From Paraplanobispora siamensis (GTDB taxonomy: Bacteria; Actinomycetota; Actinomycetes; Streptosporangiales; Streptosporangiaceae), in assembly GCF_016863175.1 (NCBI RefSeq), contig NZ_BOOJ01000027.1, positions 1 through 64,000 on the forward strand: DNA of 64,000 nucleotides, read 5' to 3'. The translations under genes and the position numbers were made by a program. This document shows positions 29,564 through 40,371 of this stretch, in pieces. The notes beneath the pieces were generated by a model, which was not told where the DNA came from, searched no databases, and saw nothing but the letters and a program-made list of their open reading frames with translations. The first letter of the stretch is position 1. Every line of letters begins with the position of its first letter.

Positions 29564-29774
29564 GACGGCCGTACGGCTGCGCGCCGAGATCGCCGAGCTG
29601 CTCTACGTCGACCCCGAGGAGCTGGGCTTCGAGGAGAACCTCATCGACGCCGGGCTGGACTCGATCAGGGTGATGACGCTCATCGAGCGCTGGCGCCGCG
29701 AGGGCCGCGAGATCGGCTTCCCCGACCTGGTGGAGAAGCCCACCGTCGCGGCCTGGGCGGAGCTGCTGGGATGA
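29556..29774 (+). CDS. Free-standing aryl carrier protein
   Basis: The product is 72 residues from GTG 29556, overlapping the isochorismatase stop by 8 bases. It is a four-helix carrier with the phosphopantetheine-attachment Ser in [20 protein letters not shown]. The following residues ([19 protein letters not shown]) match the aryl carrier half of EntB. It should hold 2,3-dihydroxybenzoyl thioester and deliver it to the first condensation domain of the NRPS, whose start overlaps this stop (ATGA). Phosphopantetheinylation needs a PPTase encoded elsewhere. Confidence 0.93.
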   Translation: MSETAVRLRAEIAELLYVDPEELGFEENLIDAGLDSIRVMTLIERWRREGREIGFPDLVEKPTVAAWAELLG

Positions 29775-32700
29775 GCTCCGAGACCCCCGCGCCCGCCGGG
29801 ACGGGGACCGGACCCGGCGGGCAGGGCGTCGCCCCCCTGCCCGCCGGGTTCGCGGGCCCGCCCGCCGAGACGTTCCCGCTCACCGGGGCGCAGGCGGGGA
29901 TCTGGTTCGCCCAGCGGCTGGACCCGGACAACCCCGTCTACAACACCGCCGACCGCGTCGACATCCGCGGTCCCGTCGACCCGGCCGTGCTCGAACGCGC
30001 GCTGCGGCGCGGCCTGGCCGAGGCAGAGCCGCTGCGCCTGCGCTTCACCGAGGAGCCCGCGCAGTACCTGCCGGAGTGCGACTCGCTGCGCGACTCCGTC
30101 ACCGTCCTCGACCTGAGCGGCGAGGCCGACCCCGAGGCCGCGGCCGGGGAGTGGATCCGCGCCGACGTGCGGACCCCGGTGGACGTGGTGACCGGCCCGC
30201 TGTCCGGCCACGCCCTGATCCGCCTGGCCGGCGACCACTTCGTCTGGTACCTGCGCGCGCACCACATCCTGATCGACGCCTACGCGCTGACGATGCTGGT
30301 CGACCGGGTGGCGGAGATCTACAGCGCGCTGGTGGAGGGCCTGCCGCCCGGCCCGAGCCCGTTCGGCGGCCTGCTGCCCGTGCTGGAGGAGGAGGCGGCC
30401 TACCGCGACTCCGAGCGCCACGCGCGCGACCGCGCCTACTGGCTCGACCGCATGGCCGGCGCCCCCGAGCCGGCGGGCCTGGCCGGGGTGCCGGCGATGT
30501 CCGCGCGGGAGGTCGTACGGCACCGCGAGGCGCTGCCCGCCACCGGGCACTGGGAGCTGCTCGCCCGCCAGGCCCGCGCGACCTGGGCCGACGTGGCCGC
30601 CGCCGGGCTGGCCGTCTATCTCGGGCGGCTCACCGGGACCGCCGACGTCCTGATCGGCCTGCCGCTGATGAACCGCTCCGGCGCCGCCCTGCGGGTGCCC
30701 TGCCTGACGGTCAACGTGCTGCCCCTCCGGCTCGACGTGCGCCCGGACGTCCGGCTCGGCGACCTGGTCAGCCAGGCGGCCCGGCGGGTCGCCGAGGCCC
30801 GCCGCCACTCCCGCTACCGGATCGAGGACCTGCGCCGCGACCTCGGCCTGTCCGGCAGCTCGCGGGCCCTGTTCGGCCCGCTGCTCAACATCAAGCCCTT
30901 CGGCGCCGACGTGAAGTTCGCCGGGTCCTCGGCCACGGTCCGCAACCTCGCCGCCGGTCCCGTCGACGACCTGGCCGTCGCCCTCCTGCTCGACGGCGAC
31001 CGGCTCACCCTCGAACTGGACGGCAACGCCGCCCTGTACTCGCGCGAGGACCTCGCCGTCCACGCCCGCCGGCTGGCCCGGCTCCTGACGTCCCTGGCCC
31101 TCACTCCGCCGGACACTCCGATCGGCCGGCTGTCCCTGCTCACCGGGGACGACGAGGCGGCCCTGCCCCCGGGATCACTGCCCCCGGCATCACGGCCCAC
31201 CCGGCCCGCCCCCGATCGGTCCGTCCCGCCGAGCGTGGTCGAGGTCCTCGACGAGCGGGTCCGGCTGACGCCCGACGAGACCGCGCTGACCTGCGGGGAG
31301 CAGTCGCTGACCTTCGGGGAGCTGGGCGGGCGGGCCGACCGGCTGGCCCGGCGGCTCCTCACCCGGGGCGCGGGCCCCGGCCGGATCGTGGCGCTGGAGC
31401 TGCCCCGCTCGGCCGACCTGGTCGTGGCGCTGCTGGCCGTGCTGAAGAGCGGTGCGGCGTTCCTGCCGATCGACCCCGCCTACCCCGCCGAGCGGCGGGA
31501 GTACATGCTCACCGACGCCCGTCCGGCGATCGTGGTCACCCCGGAGTGGATCGCCGCCGAGAGCAACGCCGGGGACATCGCCGGGAGCGCCGACGGCATC
31601 GGCGACATCCCCGCGCCCGGCACCCGCGGCGCCCGGGACACGGACGCCCCCGGCGAGGGACACCGGGCCCGGGACACGGCCGGCCCCGGCGGGGGGCACC
31701 GGGCCCGGGAGACGGACGCCCTCGCGCTCCCCCGGCCGGACGACCCCGCGTACGTCATCTACACCTCCGGCTCGACAGGGCGCCCCAAGGGCGTGGTGGC
31801 CACCCACCGGGGACTGGCGGCCCTGCTGGCGAGCCACCGCGAGCGGCTGTTCCCGACGGGCGAACGGCTGCGGGTCGCGCACACCGCGTCGTTCTCCTTC
31901 GACGCCTCCCTCGACCCGGTGCTCTGGATGATCGGCGGGCACGAGCTGCACCTGCTCGGCGACGACGCCTACCGCGACCCCGACGCGCTGACCGCCTACG
32001 TCCGCGAGCGCGGGATCGACTATCTCGACCTGACCCCGTCCCACCTGAAGGAGATGCCCGCCCTGCTGGCGGCGCCGCCCAGGATCGTGGTCGTCGGCGG
32101 CGAGGCCGTACCGGATCCCCTGTGGCGCAGGCTCCGCGAGAGCACCCTCGCGGTCAACCACTACGGTCCCACCGAGGCCGCCGTGGACGCCTACACCTGG
32201 CTCGGCGACGGCACCGAGGGGCCCACCTCCGGCACCCGCGCCCACGTGCTCGACCACGCCCTGCAGCCGGCCCCGCCCGGCGTCGCGGGCGAGCTGTACC
32301 TGTCCGGGGACGGGCTGGCCCTGGGCTATCTGGGCCGCCCTGAGCTGACCGCCGAGCGGTTCGTGGCCGGTCCTGAGGGCTCCCGCCTGTACCGGACCGG
32401 CGACCGGGCCCGCTGGACGGCCGACGGGCGGCTGGAGCTGCTCGGCCGGGCCGACGACCAGGTCAAGGTGCGCGGCGTCCGGATCGAGCCCGGCGAGATC
32501 GAGGCCGTGCTGGAGGAGCACCCCGGCGTCGCCGCCGCGGCCGTGGCCGTACGCGGAGAACGGCTGGCCGCCTACGCGGTCCCGGTCGCGGAGACCCCCG
32601 GCGCCTCCCTCCCCGCAGCGGAGACCCCCGGCGGGCCCGCTCCCGCGACGGCCTCCGGCGCGTCCCTCCCGGCCGCGTCCGCGACGGACGGGGCCGCCGA

Positions 32701-35700
32701 AGTGCTGGAGTTCGCCGCCGTCCGGCTGCCCGCCGGGATGGTGCCCTCGTCGATCACCTGGCTGGAGGCGCTGCCGCGCACTCCGAACGGGAAGCTGGAC
32801 CGGGCCGCGCTGCCCGACCCGCAGGTGGCCGCGCGGCCGGGGCGGGAGGCCGACGGCCCCGTGGAGCGCGCGCTGTGCGCGCTCTTCGCCGAGGTGCTCG
32901 GGCTGCCCCGGGTCGGCGCCGACGACGGCTTCTTCGAGCTGGGCGGGCACTCGCTGCTCGCGGCGCGGCTGGCGGTGCGCGTCCGGGAGTCCCTCGGGGT
33001 CCGCGTGCCGATCGCCTCGATCTTCGAGGCGCCCACGCCGGCCGGGCTGGCCGCCCTGCTGCCCGAGGGCCACGCCGTACGGCCCGCGCTGCGGCGCCGT
33101 ACCCGGCCCGAGGAGATCCCGCTGTCGTCCGCGCAGGCCCGGCTGTGGTTCCTGTACCGGATCGAGGGCCCGAACCCGACCTACAACATCCCGCTCGCCG
33201 TCCGGCTGGACGGGCCGATGGACCGCGACGCGCTGCGCGCCGCCCTCGGCGACGTCGTGGCCAGGCACGAGATCCTGCGCACCGTCTTCCCCGAGCGGGA
33301 CGGCGTGCCCCGCCAGCACATCCTGGACCCGGGGCCGGTGCCCCTGCCGGTCTGGCAGCCCGACGACGCGGCCGAGGCAATGCGCACGATCGTGCGGCGC
33401 GGGTTCGAACTGGCGCAGGAGCCGCCGTTCCGCGCCCACCTGCTGCGGCTGGGCGCGAGCGAGCACGTGCTGATGATGGTCCTGCACCACATCGCCGGCG
33501 ACGGCTGGTCGACCGGGCCGCTCGTGCGCGACCTGCTGGCCGCCTACGGGGCCCGCCGGGCGGGCGCGGCCCCCGCCTTCGAGCCGCTGCCGGTGCAGTA
33601 CGCCGACTACGCGCTCTGGCAGCGCGAGCTGCCGGACGCCGACCTCGGCCACTGGACCGCGGCGCTGGCCGGGCTGCCCGACCGGCTGGAGCTGCCGGCC
33701 GACCGCCCGCGGCCCGCGGTGTCGAGCGGCGCGGGCGGCACGGTCCCCGTCACGCTGGAGCCCGAGCTCATGGCCGCGGTCGAGGGGCTGGCCCGCACGA
33801 GCCGCACGAGCGTCTTCATGGTGCTGCACGCCGCGCTCGCGGCGCTGCTCACCCGGCTCGGCGCGGGTACGGACATCCCGATCGGCACGCCGGTCGCGGG
33901 CCGCGAGGACAGCGCGCTGGACGACGCCGTCGGGTTCTTCGTCAACACGCTCGTGCTGCGCGCCGACACCTCGGGCGACCCGTCCTTCGCCGAGCTGCTG
34001 GAGCGGGTCAAGGCCGCCGACCTGGCCGCCTTCGACCACGCGGGCCTGCCGTTCGACCGGCTGGTGGAGGTCCTCAACCCGCCGCGGGCCCGCAACCGGC
34101 ACCCGCTGTTCCAGGTGATGCTGGTGCACACCGACGCCCCCGCCCCGGGGGTGGAGGTCGTGCACACCGGCACCGCCAAGTTCGACCTGACCCTCAACCT
34201 CGACACGACCGGCACGGGCTTCCTGGAGTACAGCACCGACCTGTTCGACCGGGCCACGGCCCGCGGCGTCGCCGGGCGGCTGGTCCGGCTGCTGTCGCAG
34301 GCCGTCGCCGACCCCTCCACGCCGATCGGCAGGATCGACATCCTGCAGGAGGCCGAGCGCCGGACGCTGATCGAGGATTGGAACGGCGACCTGGTCAGCG
34401 AGCCCGGCGCGACCCTGCCGGAGCTGTTCGAGGCCCAGGCGCGGCGCACGCCGTACGCGATCGCCGTGGAGAACCTCACCTACGCCGAGCTGAACGCGCG
34501 GGCCAACCGGCTGGCGCACAAGCTCATCGCGCACGGGGCGCGGCCGGAGGCCGTCGTGGCGCTGTCGCTGCCCCGCTCGGCGGACCTGGTCGTCGCGCTG
34601 CTGGCGGTGGTCAAGTCGGGCGCGGCCTACCTGCCGCTGGACCCCACCTACCCGGCCGACCGGCTCGCCTACATGGTCGCCGACGCCGGGCCGGTCTGCG
34701 TGGTGGACGAGGGCTGGCTGGCCGACCTCGACGACTGGCTCGACCACGACCCCGAGCGCTCGCTGGAGCCCGGCAACGCCGCCTACGTCATCTACACCTC
34801 CGGCTCGACCGGGCGCCCCAAGGGCGTGATGGTCTCGCACCACAACGTGGTCCGGCTGCTGTCGGCCACCGACCACTGGTTCGGCTTCGGCCCGGACGAC
34901 GTGTGGACGCTGTTCCACTCCTACGCCTTCGACTTCTCGGTGTGGGAGCTGTGGGGGGCGCTGCTGTACGGCGGGCGCCTGGTCGTGGTGCCCTACGAGG
35001 TGAGCAGGTCCCCCGAGGACTTCCTCGCCCTGCTGGAGCGCGAGCGCGTCACCGTGCTGAACCAGACGCCCTCGGCCTTCTACCAGCTGGTCGCGGCCGA
35101 CGACGGGCGCGAGCTGGCGCTGCGGTACGTGGTGTTCGGCGGGGAGGCGCTGGAGCTGTCCCGGCTGGCCGAGTGGTACGCCCGCAGGCCGTACTCCTCG
35201 CACCCGGGTCCGGCGCCGAACGCCCCGCTGCTGGTCAACATGTACGGCATCACCGAGACGACCGTGCACGTCACCCACATGCCGCTCTCCCCGGACCACC
35301 GGGAGGGCAGCCTGATCGGCCGGGGCATCCCCGACCTGCGGGTCTATCTGCTGGACGACGCCCTGCAGCCGGTCCCGCCGGGGGTGGTGGGCGAGATGTA
35401 CGTGGCCGGGGACGGCCTGGCCCGCGGCTATCTCGGGCGTCCCGGGCTGACCTCCGAGCGCTTCGTCGCCGACCCCTACGGCCCGCCAGGCTCCCGCATG
35501 TACCGCTCGGGCGACCTGGCCCGCTGGCGGCCGGACGGCGTCCTCGACTACGTCGGCCGCGCCGACCAGCAGGTCAAGGTCCGCGGGTTCCGGATCGAGC
35601 TCGGCGAGATCGAGGCCGCGCTGCTGGTCCACCCCTCGGTGGCCCAGGCCGCGGTGATCGTCCGCGAGGACCGGCCCGGTGACAAGCGCCTGGTCGGCTA

Positions 35701-36922
35701 CGTCGTGCCCGCGGAGACCCCGCAGGCCGCGACCGGGCCGGACGCTCCGGGGGACGCCGTGACGGACGCCGCCGGGCTGCGCAGGTTCGCGGCCCGGTCG
35801 CTGCCCGACTACATGGTGCCCTCGGCGATCGTCGAGGTGGCGGAGCTGCCGCTCACCGTCAACGGCAAGCTCGACCGCGGGGCGCTGCCCGCGCCCGCGG
35901 CGGCGGCCGGGGAGGGGCGGCCGCCGGCCGGTCCGCGCGAGGAGACGCTCTGCGAGCTGTTCGCCGAGGTCCTCGACCTGCCCAGGGTCGGACCCGACGA
36001 CGGCTTCTTCGACCTGGGCGGGCACTCGCTGCTGGCCGTACGGCTGGTCTCGCGGGTCAAGGAGGTGCTCGGCGCCGAGGTGACCATCGGCGCGCTCTTC
36101 GAGGCGCCCACCCCCGCCGGGCTCGCCGCGCTCACCGAGAGCGGCTCCCGGACCGACCCGCTGGCGGTGCTGCTGCCGCTGCGCGAGTCCGGTTCCCGGC
36201 CCCCGCTGTTCTGCGTGCATCCGGCGGGCGGGCTGAGCTGGTGCTACAGCGGCCTGATCCGGCACGTCCCCGACCGGCCGATCTACGGCCTGCAGGCCCG
36301 TCACGACCCGCTGCCCGCCTCGCTGCGGGAGCTGGCGGCCGACTACGTCGAGCAGCTGCGGTCGGTCCAACCGGCCGGGCCGTACCACCTGCTGGGCTGG
36401 TCCACCGGCGGCGTCATCGCCCAGGAGATGGCCGTGCAGCTGCGCCTGGCCGGGCAGGAGGTCGCGCTGCTGGCGGTCCTGGACGCCTACCCGGCCGAGG
36501 GGCTGCGGGACCTGCCGGTCTCCGACGAGGCCGAGGCACTGGAGGCGCTGCTCACCATGGGCGGCTTCGCCCCGGACGCCGCCCCCACCCTGGAGGACGC
36601 GATCGAGGTGCTGCGCCGCGAGGGCAGCCCGCTGGCGGGCCTGACGGTGGAGACCCTCCGCTCCCTGCGGGATCTCTATCTGAACACCAACCACCTGGTG
36701 CGCGGCCTCGACACCCGGGTGTTCGACGGCGACGTGCTGTTCTTCCGCGCCACCGTCGACACGATCGACGACGCCCTCACCGCCGACACCTGGCGGCCCC
36801 ACGTCGGCGGCGTGATCGACAACCACGACGTGGCGTGCAGCCACAAGGACATGACCCGGCCGGGACCGATCGCCGAGATCGGCGCGATCGTCGCGGCCAG
36901 ACTCGAGGAGACCACCCCGTGA
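29771..36922 (+). CDS. dhbF: Dimodular catecholate siderophore NRPS (C-A-T-C-A-T-TE)
   Basis: The product is 2383 residues. C1 (about 35-450) has [10 protein letters not shown]1 about 490-1010 ([14 protein letters not shown] at about 661); T1 GGHSLLA near 1055; C2 1115-1540 (HHIAGDGWS); A2 1545-2035; T2 near 2080; TE 2135-2380 with GWSTGGV. There is no epimerase. By alignment to GrsA, A2 reads D-F-W-N-V-G-M-V-H-K, the standard Thr code. A1 reads D-A-D-D-V-G-H-V-D-K, which I cannot match exactly; three acidic pocket residues suggest a cationic substrate such as Arg. C1 should accept DHB from the aryl carrier. A TE after Thr in this enterobactin/griseobactin-like layout is expected to oligomerise and lactonise. 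A duplicated 36-bp tract is inserted before motif A3. Confidence 0.95.
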   Translation: MSSETPAPAGTGTGPGGQGVAPLPAGFAGPPAETFPLTGAQAGIWFAQRLDPDNPVYNTADRVDIRGPVDPAVLERALRRGLAEAEPLRLRFTEEPAQYLPECDSLRDSVTVLDLSGEADPEAAAGEWIRADVRTPVDVVTGPLSGHALIRLAGDHFVWYLRAHHILIDAYALTMLVDRVAEIYSALVEGLPPGPSPFGGLLPVLEEEAAYRDSERHARDRAYWLDRMAGAPEPAGLAGVPAMSAREVVRHREALPATGHWELLARQARATWADVAAAGLAVYLGRLTGTADVLIGLPLMNRSGAALRVPCLTVNVLPLRLDVRPDVRLGDLVSQAARRVAEARRHSRYRIEDLRRDLGLSGSSRALFGPLLNIKPFGADVKFAGSSATVRNLAAGPVDDLAVALLLDGDRLTLELDGNAALYSREDLAVHARRLARLLTSLALTPPDTPIGRLSLLTGDDEAALPPGSLPPASRPTRPAPDRSVPPSVVEVLDERVRLTPDETALTCGEQSLTFGELGGRADRLARRLLTRGAGPGRIVALELPRSADLVVALLAVLKSGAAFLPIDPAYPAERREYMLTDARPAIVVTPEWIAAESNAGDIAGSADGIGDIPAPGTRGARDTDAPGEGHRARDTAGPGGGHRARETDALALPRPDDPAYVIYTSGSTGRPKGVVATHRGLAALLASHRERLFPTGERLRVAHTASFSFDASLDPVLWMIGGHELHLLGDDAYRDPDALTAYVRERGIDYLDLTPSHLKEMPALLAAPPRIVVVGGEAVPDPLWRRLRESTLAVNHYGPTEAAVDAYTWLGDGTEGPTSGTRAHVLDHALQPAPPGVAGELYLSGDGLALGYLGRPELTAERFVAGPEGSRLYRTGDRARWTADGRLELLGRADDQVKVRGVRIEPGEIEAVLEEHPGVAAAAVAVRGERLAAYAVPVAETPGASLPAAETPGGPAPATASGASLPAASATDGAAEVLEFAAVRLPAGMVPSSITWLEALPRTPNGKLDRAALPDPQVAARPGREADGPVERALCALFAEVLGLPRVGADDGFFELGGHSLLAARLAVRVRESLGVRVPIASIFEAPTPAGLAALLPEGHAVRPALRRRTRPEEIPLSSAQARLWFLYRIEGPNPTYNIPLAVRLDGPMDRDALRAALGDVVARHEILRTVFPERDGVPRQHILDPGPVPLPVWQPDDAAEAMRTIVRRGFELAQEPPFRAHLLRLGASEHVLMMVLHHIAGDGWSTGPLVRDLLAAYGARRAGAAPAFEPLPVQYADYALWQRELPDADLGHWTAALAGLPDRLELPADRPRPAVSSGAGGTVPVTLEPELMAAVEGLARTSRTSVFMVLHAALAALLTRLGAGTDIPIGTPVAGREDSALDDAVGFFVNTLVLRADTSGDPSFAELLERVKAADLAAFDHAGLPFDRLVEVLNPPRARNRHPLFQVMLVHTDAPAPGVEVVHTGTAKFDLTLNLDTTGTGFLEYSTDLFDRATARGVAGRLVRLLSQAVADPSTPIGRIDILQEAERRTLIEDWNGDLVSEPGATLPELFEAQARRTPYAIAVENLTYAELNARANRLAHKLIAHGARPEAVVALSLPRSADLVVALLAVVKSGAAYLPLDPTYPADRLAYMVADAGPVCVVDEGWLADLDDWLDHDPERSLEPGNAAYVIYTSGSTGRPKGVMVSHHNVVRLLSATDHWFGFGPDDVWTLFHSYAFDFSVWELWGALLYGGRLVVVPYEVSRSPEDFLALLERERVTVLNQTPSAFYQLVAADDGRELALRYVVFGGEALELSRLAEWYARRPYSSHPGPAPNAPLLVNMYGITETTVHVTHMPLSPDHREGSLIGRGIPDLRVYLLDDALQPVPPGVVGEMYVAGDGLARGYLGRPGLTSERFVADPYGPPGSRMYRSGDLARWRPDGVLDYVGRADQQVKVRGFRIELGEIEAALLVHPSVAQAAVIVREDRPGDKRLVGYVVPAETPQAATGPDAPGDAVTDAAGLRRFAARSLPDYMVPSAIVEVAELPLTVNGKLDRGALPAPAAAAGEGRPPAGPREETLCELFAEVLDLPRVGPDDGFFDLGGHSLLAVRLVSRVKEVLGAEVTIGALFEAPTPAGLAALTESGSRTDPLAVLLPLRESGSRPPLFCVHPAGGLSWCYSGLIRHVPDRPIYGLQARHDPLPASLRELAADYVEQLRSVQPAGPYHLLGWSTGGVIAQEMAVQLRLAGQEVALLAVLDAYPAEGLRDLPVSDEAEALEALLTMGGFAPDAAPTLEDAIEVLRREGSPLAGLTVETLRSLRDLYLNTNHLVRGLDTRVFDGDVLFFRATVDTIDDALTADTWRPHVGGVIDNHDVACSHKDMTRPGPIAEIGAIVAARLEETTP
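31631..31720 (+). repeat. 36-bp tandem repeat (2.5 copies) inside the first adenylation domain
   Basis: Units at 31631-31666 and 31667-31702 and a half unit to 31720 encode [24 protein letters not shown] and ARETDA. The insertion lies in the loop just before the ATP-binding motif [10 protein letters not shown], so it should not disrupt the core. Confidence 0.82.
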
Positions 36923-37113
36923 ACCCCTTCGACGATCCCGACGGCGAGTTCCTCGTCCTGGTCAACGACGAGGAGCAGCACTCGATCTGGCCGTCCTTCG
37001 CCGAGGTCCCCTCCGGCTGGACGGCCCGCTTCGGCCCCGACGTCCGGGCCGCATGCCTGGCCTACGTCGCGGCCCACTGGACCGACCTGCGCCCGCGCAG
37101 CCTGACCCGGTGA
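36919..37113 (+). CDS. MbtH-family protein
   Basis: The product is 64 residues from GTG 36919, overlapping the NRPS stop (GTGA). It has the diagnostic residues [33 protein letters not shown] and, at the end, a W-T-D-L-R-P pattern. MbtH proteins bind adenylation domains and are often needed for their folding or activity, so this one should serve A1 and/or A2 of the adjacent NRPS. Confidence 0.95.
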   Translation: MNPFDDPDGEFLVLVNDEEQHSIWPSFAEVPSGWTARFGPDVRAACLAYVAAHWTDLRPRSLTR

Positions 37114-38402
37114 GGGTCTCCTCCAGAGCGGCGGTGCTGGTCGTCTACGTGACGGCCATGTGCATGAACGGGCTCGACGCGACGATCGTCAACCCGGCGC
37201 TGTTCGTCATCGCCGCCGACCTCGGTGTGACGCCGGCCGCGAGCAACCTGGTGGAGGGGGCCTTCCTGGCGAGCCTGTCGGTCTCCATGCCGCTGGCCGG
37301 CTGGCTCTGCGACCGGTACGGCGCGGGCCGGGTGTTCCTCGCCGCGCTGACGCTGTTCACGGCGGCGTCGGCGCTGTGCGGGGCGGCCTGGGACCTGGGG
37401 TCCCTGGTGGGCTTCCGGGTGCTGCAGGGCATCGGCGGCGGGGTGCTGACCCCCGCCGGGATGACGATGCTGTTCACCGCGTACCGGCCCGAGGAGCGCA
37501 TGAGCCTGTCGCGCTACATCGTGGTGCCGACGGCCCTGGCTCCCGTGCTCGGCCCGGTCCTGGGCGGTCTGCTGGCCGAGCACCTCTCCTGGCGCTGGGC
37601 GTTCCTGCTCAACGTCCCCTTCGGGCTGGCCGTGATCCTGCTGGGCGCGGTGACCGCGGGCGTCCTGCGCCCGGTGCCCGCGGCCGCGGCCGCGGCCGTG
37701 ACCACCGGCCCGGCTGACGGTCTGGTAAACGGCCCCGTGGGCGGACCGGTGGACGGCCCGGCGCCGGGTTCCGGTCAGGCCGGGAGCGGCCCGCGCGGGC
37801 TGTGGGGCCTGGTGGACCTGCTGGGCCTGCGGCTGCTGGCCGAGCGCGGTTTCCTTCGCGGCACGGTCTCGGCGTCCCTGTCGGCGGCCGGCCTGATGGG
37901 CATGCTGTTCGTCTTCCCGCTGATGTACCAGGACGGGCGGGGCGCCTCGGCGGCGGACGCCGGGCTGGTGATCTTCCCTGAGGCGCTGGGGCTCATGGCG
38001 GCCGGCTTCCTCGTCGACCGGGCCTGCGCGCGGTGGGGCGAGCGCGCGGTGATCGTGCTCGGCATGCTCGGCGGCGCGGCCCTGTTCGCGGCGCTCGCCC
38101 TGACCGAGCCCGGCCCGTGGACGCTCAGAGCGATCATGTTCTCGGTGGGACTGGTGCTCGGGCAGGCGGTGACGGCGGTCCAGATCTCCTCCTTCACCAC
38201 CGTCGCCCCGCCGACCATGGGCCGGGCGATGGCCCTGTTCCAGTCGTTGCGCATGCTCGGCGGCGCGCTGGGCGTGGCGGTCTGCGCCCTGGCCGTCCCC
38301 TCCGGCTATCCCGCCGCGATGCTCGTCGCCACGGCCTTCCTGCTGGCCGCCGCCCTGGCCGCGCCGGCAGGCGGAACCCGCCCGTCACCCCCGCATGGGT
38401 GA
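37110..38402 (+). CDS. MFS transporter (DHA2-like), probable siderophore exporter
   Basis: GTG 37110 overlaps the mbtH-type gene's stop; 430 residues. Repeated hydrophobic segments and the motifs [60 protein letters not shown] and [20 protein letters not shown] place it in the drug-efflux branch of the major facilitator superfamily. As last gene of the siderophore operon it most likely exports the finished catecholate. A Gly/Pro-rich loop ([20 protein letters not shown]) lies in the middle of the protein. Confidence 0.88.
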   Translation: MRVSSRAAVLVVYVTAMCMNGLDATIVNPALFVIAADLGVTPAASNLVEGAFLASLSVSMPLAGWLCDRYGAGRVFLAALTLFTAASALCGAAWDLGSLVGFRVLQGIGGGVLTPAGMTMLFTAYRPEERMSLSRYIVVPTALAPVLGPVLGGLLAEHLSWRWAFLLNVPFGLAVILLGAVTAGVLRPVPAAAAAAVTTGPADGLVNGPVGGPVDGPAPGSGQAGSGPRGLWGLVDLLGLRLLAERGFLRGTVSASLSAAGLMGMLFVFPLMYQDGRGASAADAGLVIFPEALGLMAAGFLVDRACARWGERAVIVLGMLGGAALFAALALTEPGPWTLRAIMFSVGLVLGQAVTAVQISSFTTVAPPTMGRAMALFQSLRMLGGALGVAVCALAVPSGYPAAMLVATAFLLAAALAAPAGGTRPSPPHG

Positions 38403-38409
38403 CGGGCGG
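38378..38409 (+). terminator. Terminator of the siderophore operon
   Basis: CCGCCCGTCACCC and GGGTGACGGGCGG form a perfect 13-bp stem with loop CCGCAT. The stem includes the transporter's stop codon. There is no T-run, as is common in actinomycetes. Confidence 0.7.
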
Positions 38410-38428
38410 GCGGTCCCGCCGGGACGCT

Positions 38429-38462
38429 CCGCCCGGCCCCCGCGTGACGGGGCTCCGGGCGG
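38429..38462 (-). terminator. Terminator of the RTX-repeat gene
   Basis: CCGCCCGG paired with CCGGGCGG and inner CCCCG paired with CGGGG form a long GC hairpin seven bases beyond the stop codon at 38469. Confidence 0.6.
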
Positions 38463-38468
38463 CGCACC

Positions 38469-38987
38469 CTAGATCTCGCAGTTCTCCTCGGTCTCACCGC
38501 TGCAGGTGTCGACGTCGGCACCGCCGTCGGTGGTGTCGTTGCCGGCGTTGCCGGTCAGGATGTCGTTCCCGCTGCCGCCGACGAGGACGTCACGGCCGGA
38601 ACCGCCGGTGAGACGGTCGGCGCCGGCCGAGCCGAAGATCTCGGCGAACAGCGACGTGTTGTTGCGGACGGTGTCGGCACCGCCCCTGACGTTGACGGTG
38701 ATGTTCTTGACCCCGGCGCAGGAGACCGTGCTCGGCCCCTGCTGGACACAACCGGCCCCGGCGGTCACCGAGTGCAGCACGGAGCTGACGGTGATCTTCC
38801 CGTTGAACAGGTTGATGTCGACGCTGTCGTTCCCGGTCGTGCCCACCACCGACATGTTCTGGAACGACCCCACCGTGACGGTGGCCCCCGCCGCCTGGGC
38901 GGGGCTGGTCAGAACGGCGGTGGCACCGGCGGTGGCGGCGGAGGCGGCCATCGTCAGGATCATGATGTTGCGACGCATACGCGACAT
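38469..38987 (-). CDS. Secreted RTX (hemolysin-type calcium-binding repeat) protein
   Basis: ATG 38987 follows AAAAGGA; 172 residues. A Sec signal peptide (NIMILTMAASAATAGATAVL, cut near QAAG) is followed by a beta-rich region (VGSFQNMSVVGTTGNDSVDI, VSSVLHSVTAGAGCVQQGPS) and then nonapeptide calcium-binding repeats (GSAGADRLTGGSGRDVLVGG, SGNDILTGNAGNDTTDGGAD) ending CSGETEENCEI. Four Cys residues could form two disulfides. Similar short proteins are common in Streptosporangiales with no known role. It lies between the two iron-regulated operons, but no iron box is seen at its own promoter. Confidence 0.85.
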   Translation of the reverse strand: MSRMRRNIMILTMAASAATAGATAVLTSPAQAAGATVTVGSFQNMSVVGTTGNDSVDINLFNGKITVSSVLHSVTAGAGCVQQGPSTVSCAGVKNITVNVRGGADTVRNNTSLFAEIFGSAGADRLTGGSGRDVLVGGSGNDILTGNAGNDTTDGGADVDTCSGETEENCEI

Positions 38988-39177
38988 GGGAGAAGTCCTT
39001 TTCTGGACATGATTTTCTCGGACGGACTTCATGTAACCCGCCACCCGGGATCTCCGTCCGCGTCGAAATACCCAGAAGTTGAATCTTCAACGGACTTTCT
39101 TCATCGGCGCAGATGAAAGGCGCTTTTCTCCTTTTCCACGGGCCGGGAAAACGGAATGACAGGCCTCTCCCGGCCCT

Positions 39178-40371
39178 TCACAATGACGGCTTTCCCCGCC
39201 CGCCGTCCCCGCCTCCCGCCAGGTCGGCGGCGGTCCAGGCCAGGATCACCGCGGCCTCCAGGAGAGCGCGGTCCGCAGCCGGGGTGGCCGCCGCCGCGGC
39301 GAAGGCGGGATCGTGCGGTACGGCCCCGCCGGCGCCGATGTCGAGCATCGGATGAATGGCGCGGACCGCGTGGGAGACATTGGCCATGTCGGTCATCGCG
39401 AACGGCTCGCGCTCGACGGGGGCGGGGCGGCCGAGGGCGGCGGCGTTGGCCGCGTACAGCCCGGCCAGTTCCTCGTCGTCGCGGAAGTCGAGATAGTCGG
39501 GCTCCGGGCGGGTCAGCCTCAGCTCGCAGCCGGACGCCACGGCGGCCCCCCGGAAACACGCCTCCACCCGGGCGCGCAGCGCCGCGAGGTCCTCCGCCCT
39601 GGTGGCGCGGATCTCGTAGCTCGCCGCGGCGCGGGCCGGGATGACGTTGGGCGCCTCGCCCGCCGCCGTGACCACGCCGTGGACGTGCCAGTCACGCGGG
39701 AGCTGCTGGCGCAGCAGCCCGATCGCGACCTGGGCCAGCGTCATCGCGTCGGCGGCGTTGCGGCCCTCGTGCGGGGCGAGGGTGGCGTGGGCCGGACGAC
39801 CGAGATACTCCACGTCCAGGGTGCCCAGGGCGAACGAGCGGAACCTGACGGTCTCGAACGGCCCCGGGTGCACCATCATCGCCGCGTCCACGCCGTCGAA
39901 GACGCCCGCCTCCAGCAGCAGGGCCTTGCCTCCGCCCCGTTCCTCGGCGGGGGTGCCGACGACCTTGACGGTCAGGCCCAGCCCGTCGGCGAACGGCGCC
40001 AGCGCCAGGCCCGCCCCGGCGGAGGCCGCGGCGATGACGTTGTGCCCGCAGGCGTGGCCCAGCCCGGGCAGCGCGTCGTACTCGGCGCAGAACGCCACGG
40101 TCACCGGGCCGGAGCCGTACGAGGCCGAGAACGCGGTCGGCAGCCCGCCGGCCCCCGCGGTCACCTCGAACCCGGCCGAGCCCAAGACCCGCGCCGTCCA
40201 CTCCGCGGCCCGGTGCTCCTCGAAGGCGGTCTCCGGACGCGCGTGGATGCGGTGGCTCAGCCCGACGAGCACCTCGGCGTGCGCCATGACCCGCTCACGG
40301 ATCGCCGCCTTCACCCCGGCGTCCCCCGCCGCGGTCGTCTCCGTCACGCCCCGCACCCCGATGCCCTCCAT
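39178..40371 (-). CDS. M20-family metallo-amidohydrolase
   Basis: ATG 40371 overlaps the Fes stop (TGATG); GTG 40380 is an alternative. The 397-residue product is of AbgB/amidohydrolase type: LSHRIHARPETAFEEHRAAE, FCAEYDALPGLGHACGHNVI (metal ligands), GTPAEERGGGKALLLEAG (Glu pair), GRPAHATLAPHEGRNAADAM and DMANVSHAVRAIHPMLDIG. These enzymes cut acyl-amino acid amide bonds with Zn2+ or Mn2+. It is the last gene of the fecCD-fes-M20 operon. By position it could release 2,3-dihydroxybenzoate from the DHB-amino acid monomers left after ester hydrolysis. That role is inferred, not established. Confidence 0.88.
   Translation of the reverse strand: MEGIGVRGVTETTAAGDAGVKAAIRERVMAHAEVLVGLSHRIHARPETAFEEHRAAEWTARVLGSAGFEVTAGAGGLPTAFSASYGSGPVTVAFCAEYDALPGLGHACGHNVIAAASAGAGLALAPFADGLGLTVKVVGTPAEERGGGKALLLEAGVFDGVDAAMMVHPGPFETVRFRSFALGTLDVEYLGRPAHATLAPHEGRNAADAMTLAQVAIGLLRQQLPRDWHVHGVVTAAGEAPNVIPARAAASYEIRATRAEDLAALRARVEACFRGAAVASGCELRLTRPEPDYLDFRDDEELAGLYAANAAALGRPAPVEREPFAMTDMANVSHAVRAIHPMLDIGAGGAVPHDPAFAAAAATPAADRALLEAAVILAWTAADLAGGGDGGRGKPSL

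Noticed and set aside
31190-36844. 1884-codon open frame on the minus strand opposite the NRPS gene
   Set aside because: It is an antisense shadow caused by high GC at third positions. The translation is Arg/Gly/Val-rich with no domains, while the opposite strand encodes a full NRPS.
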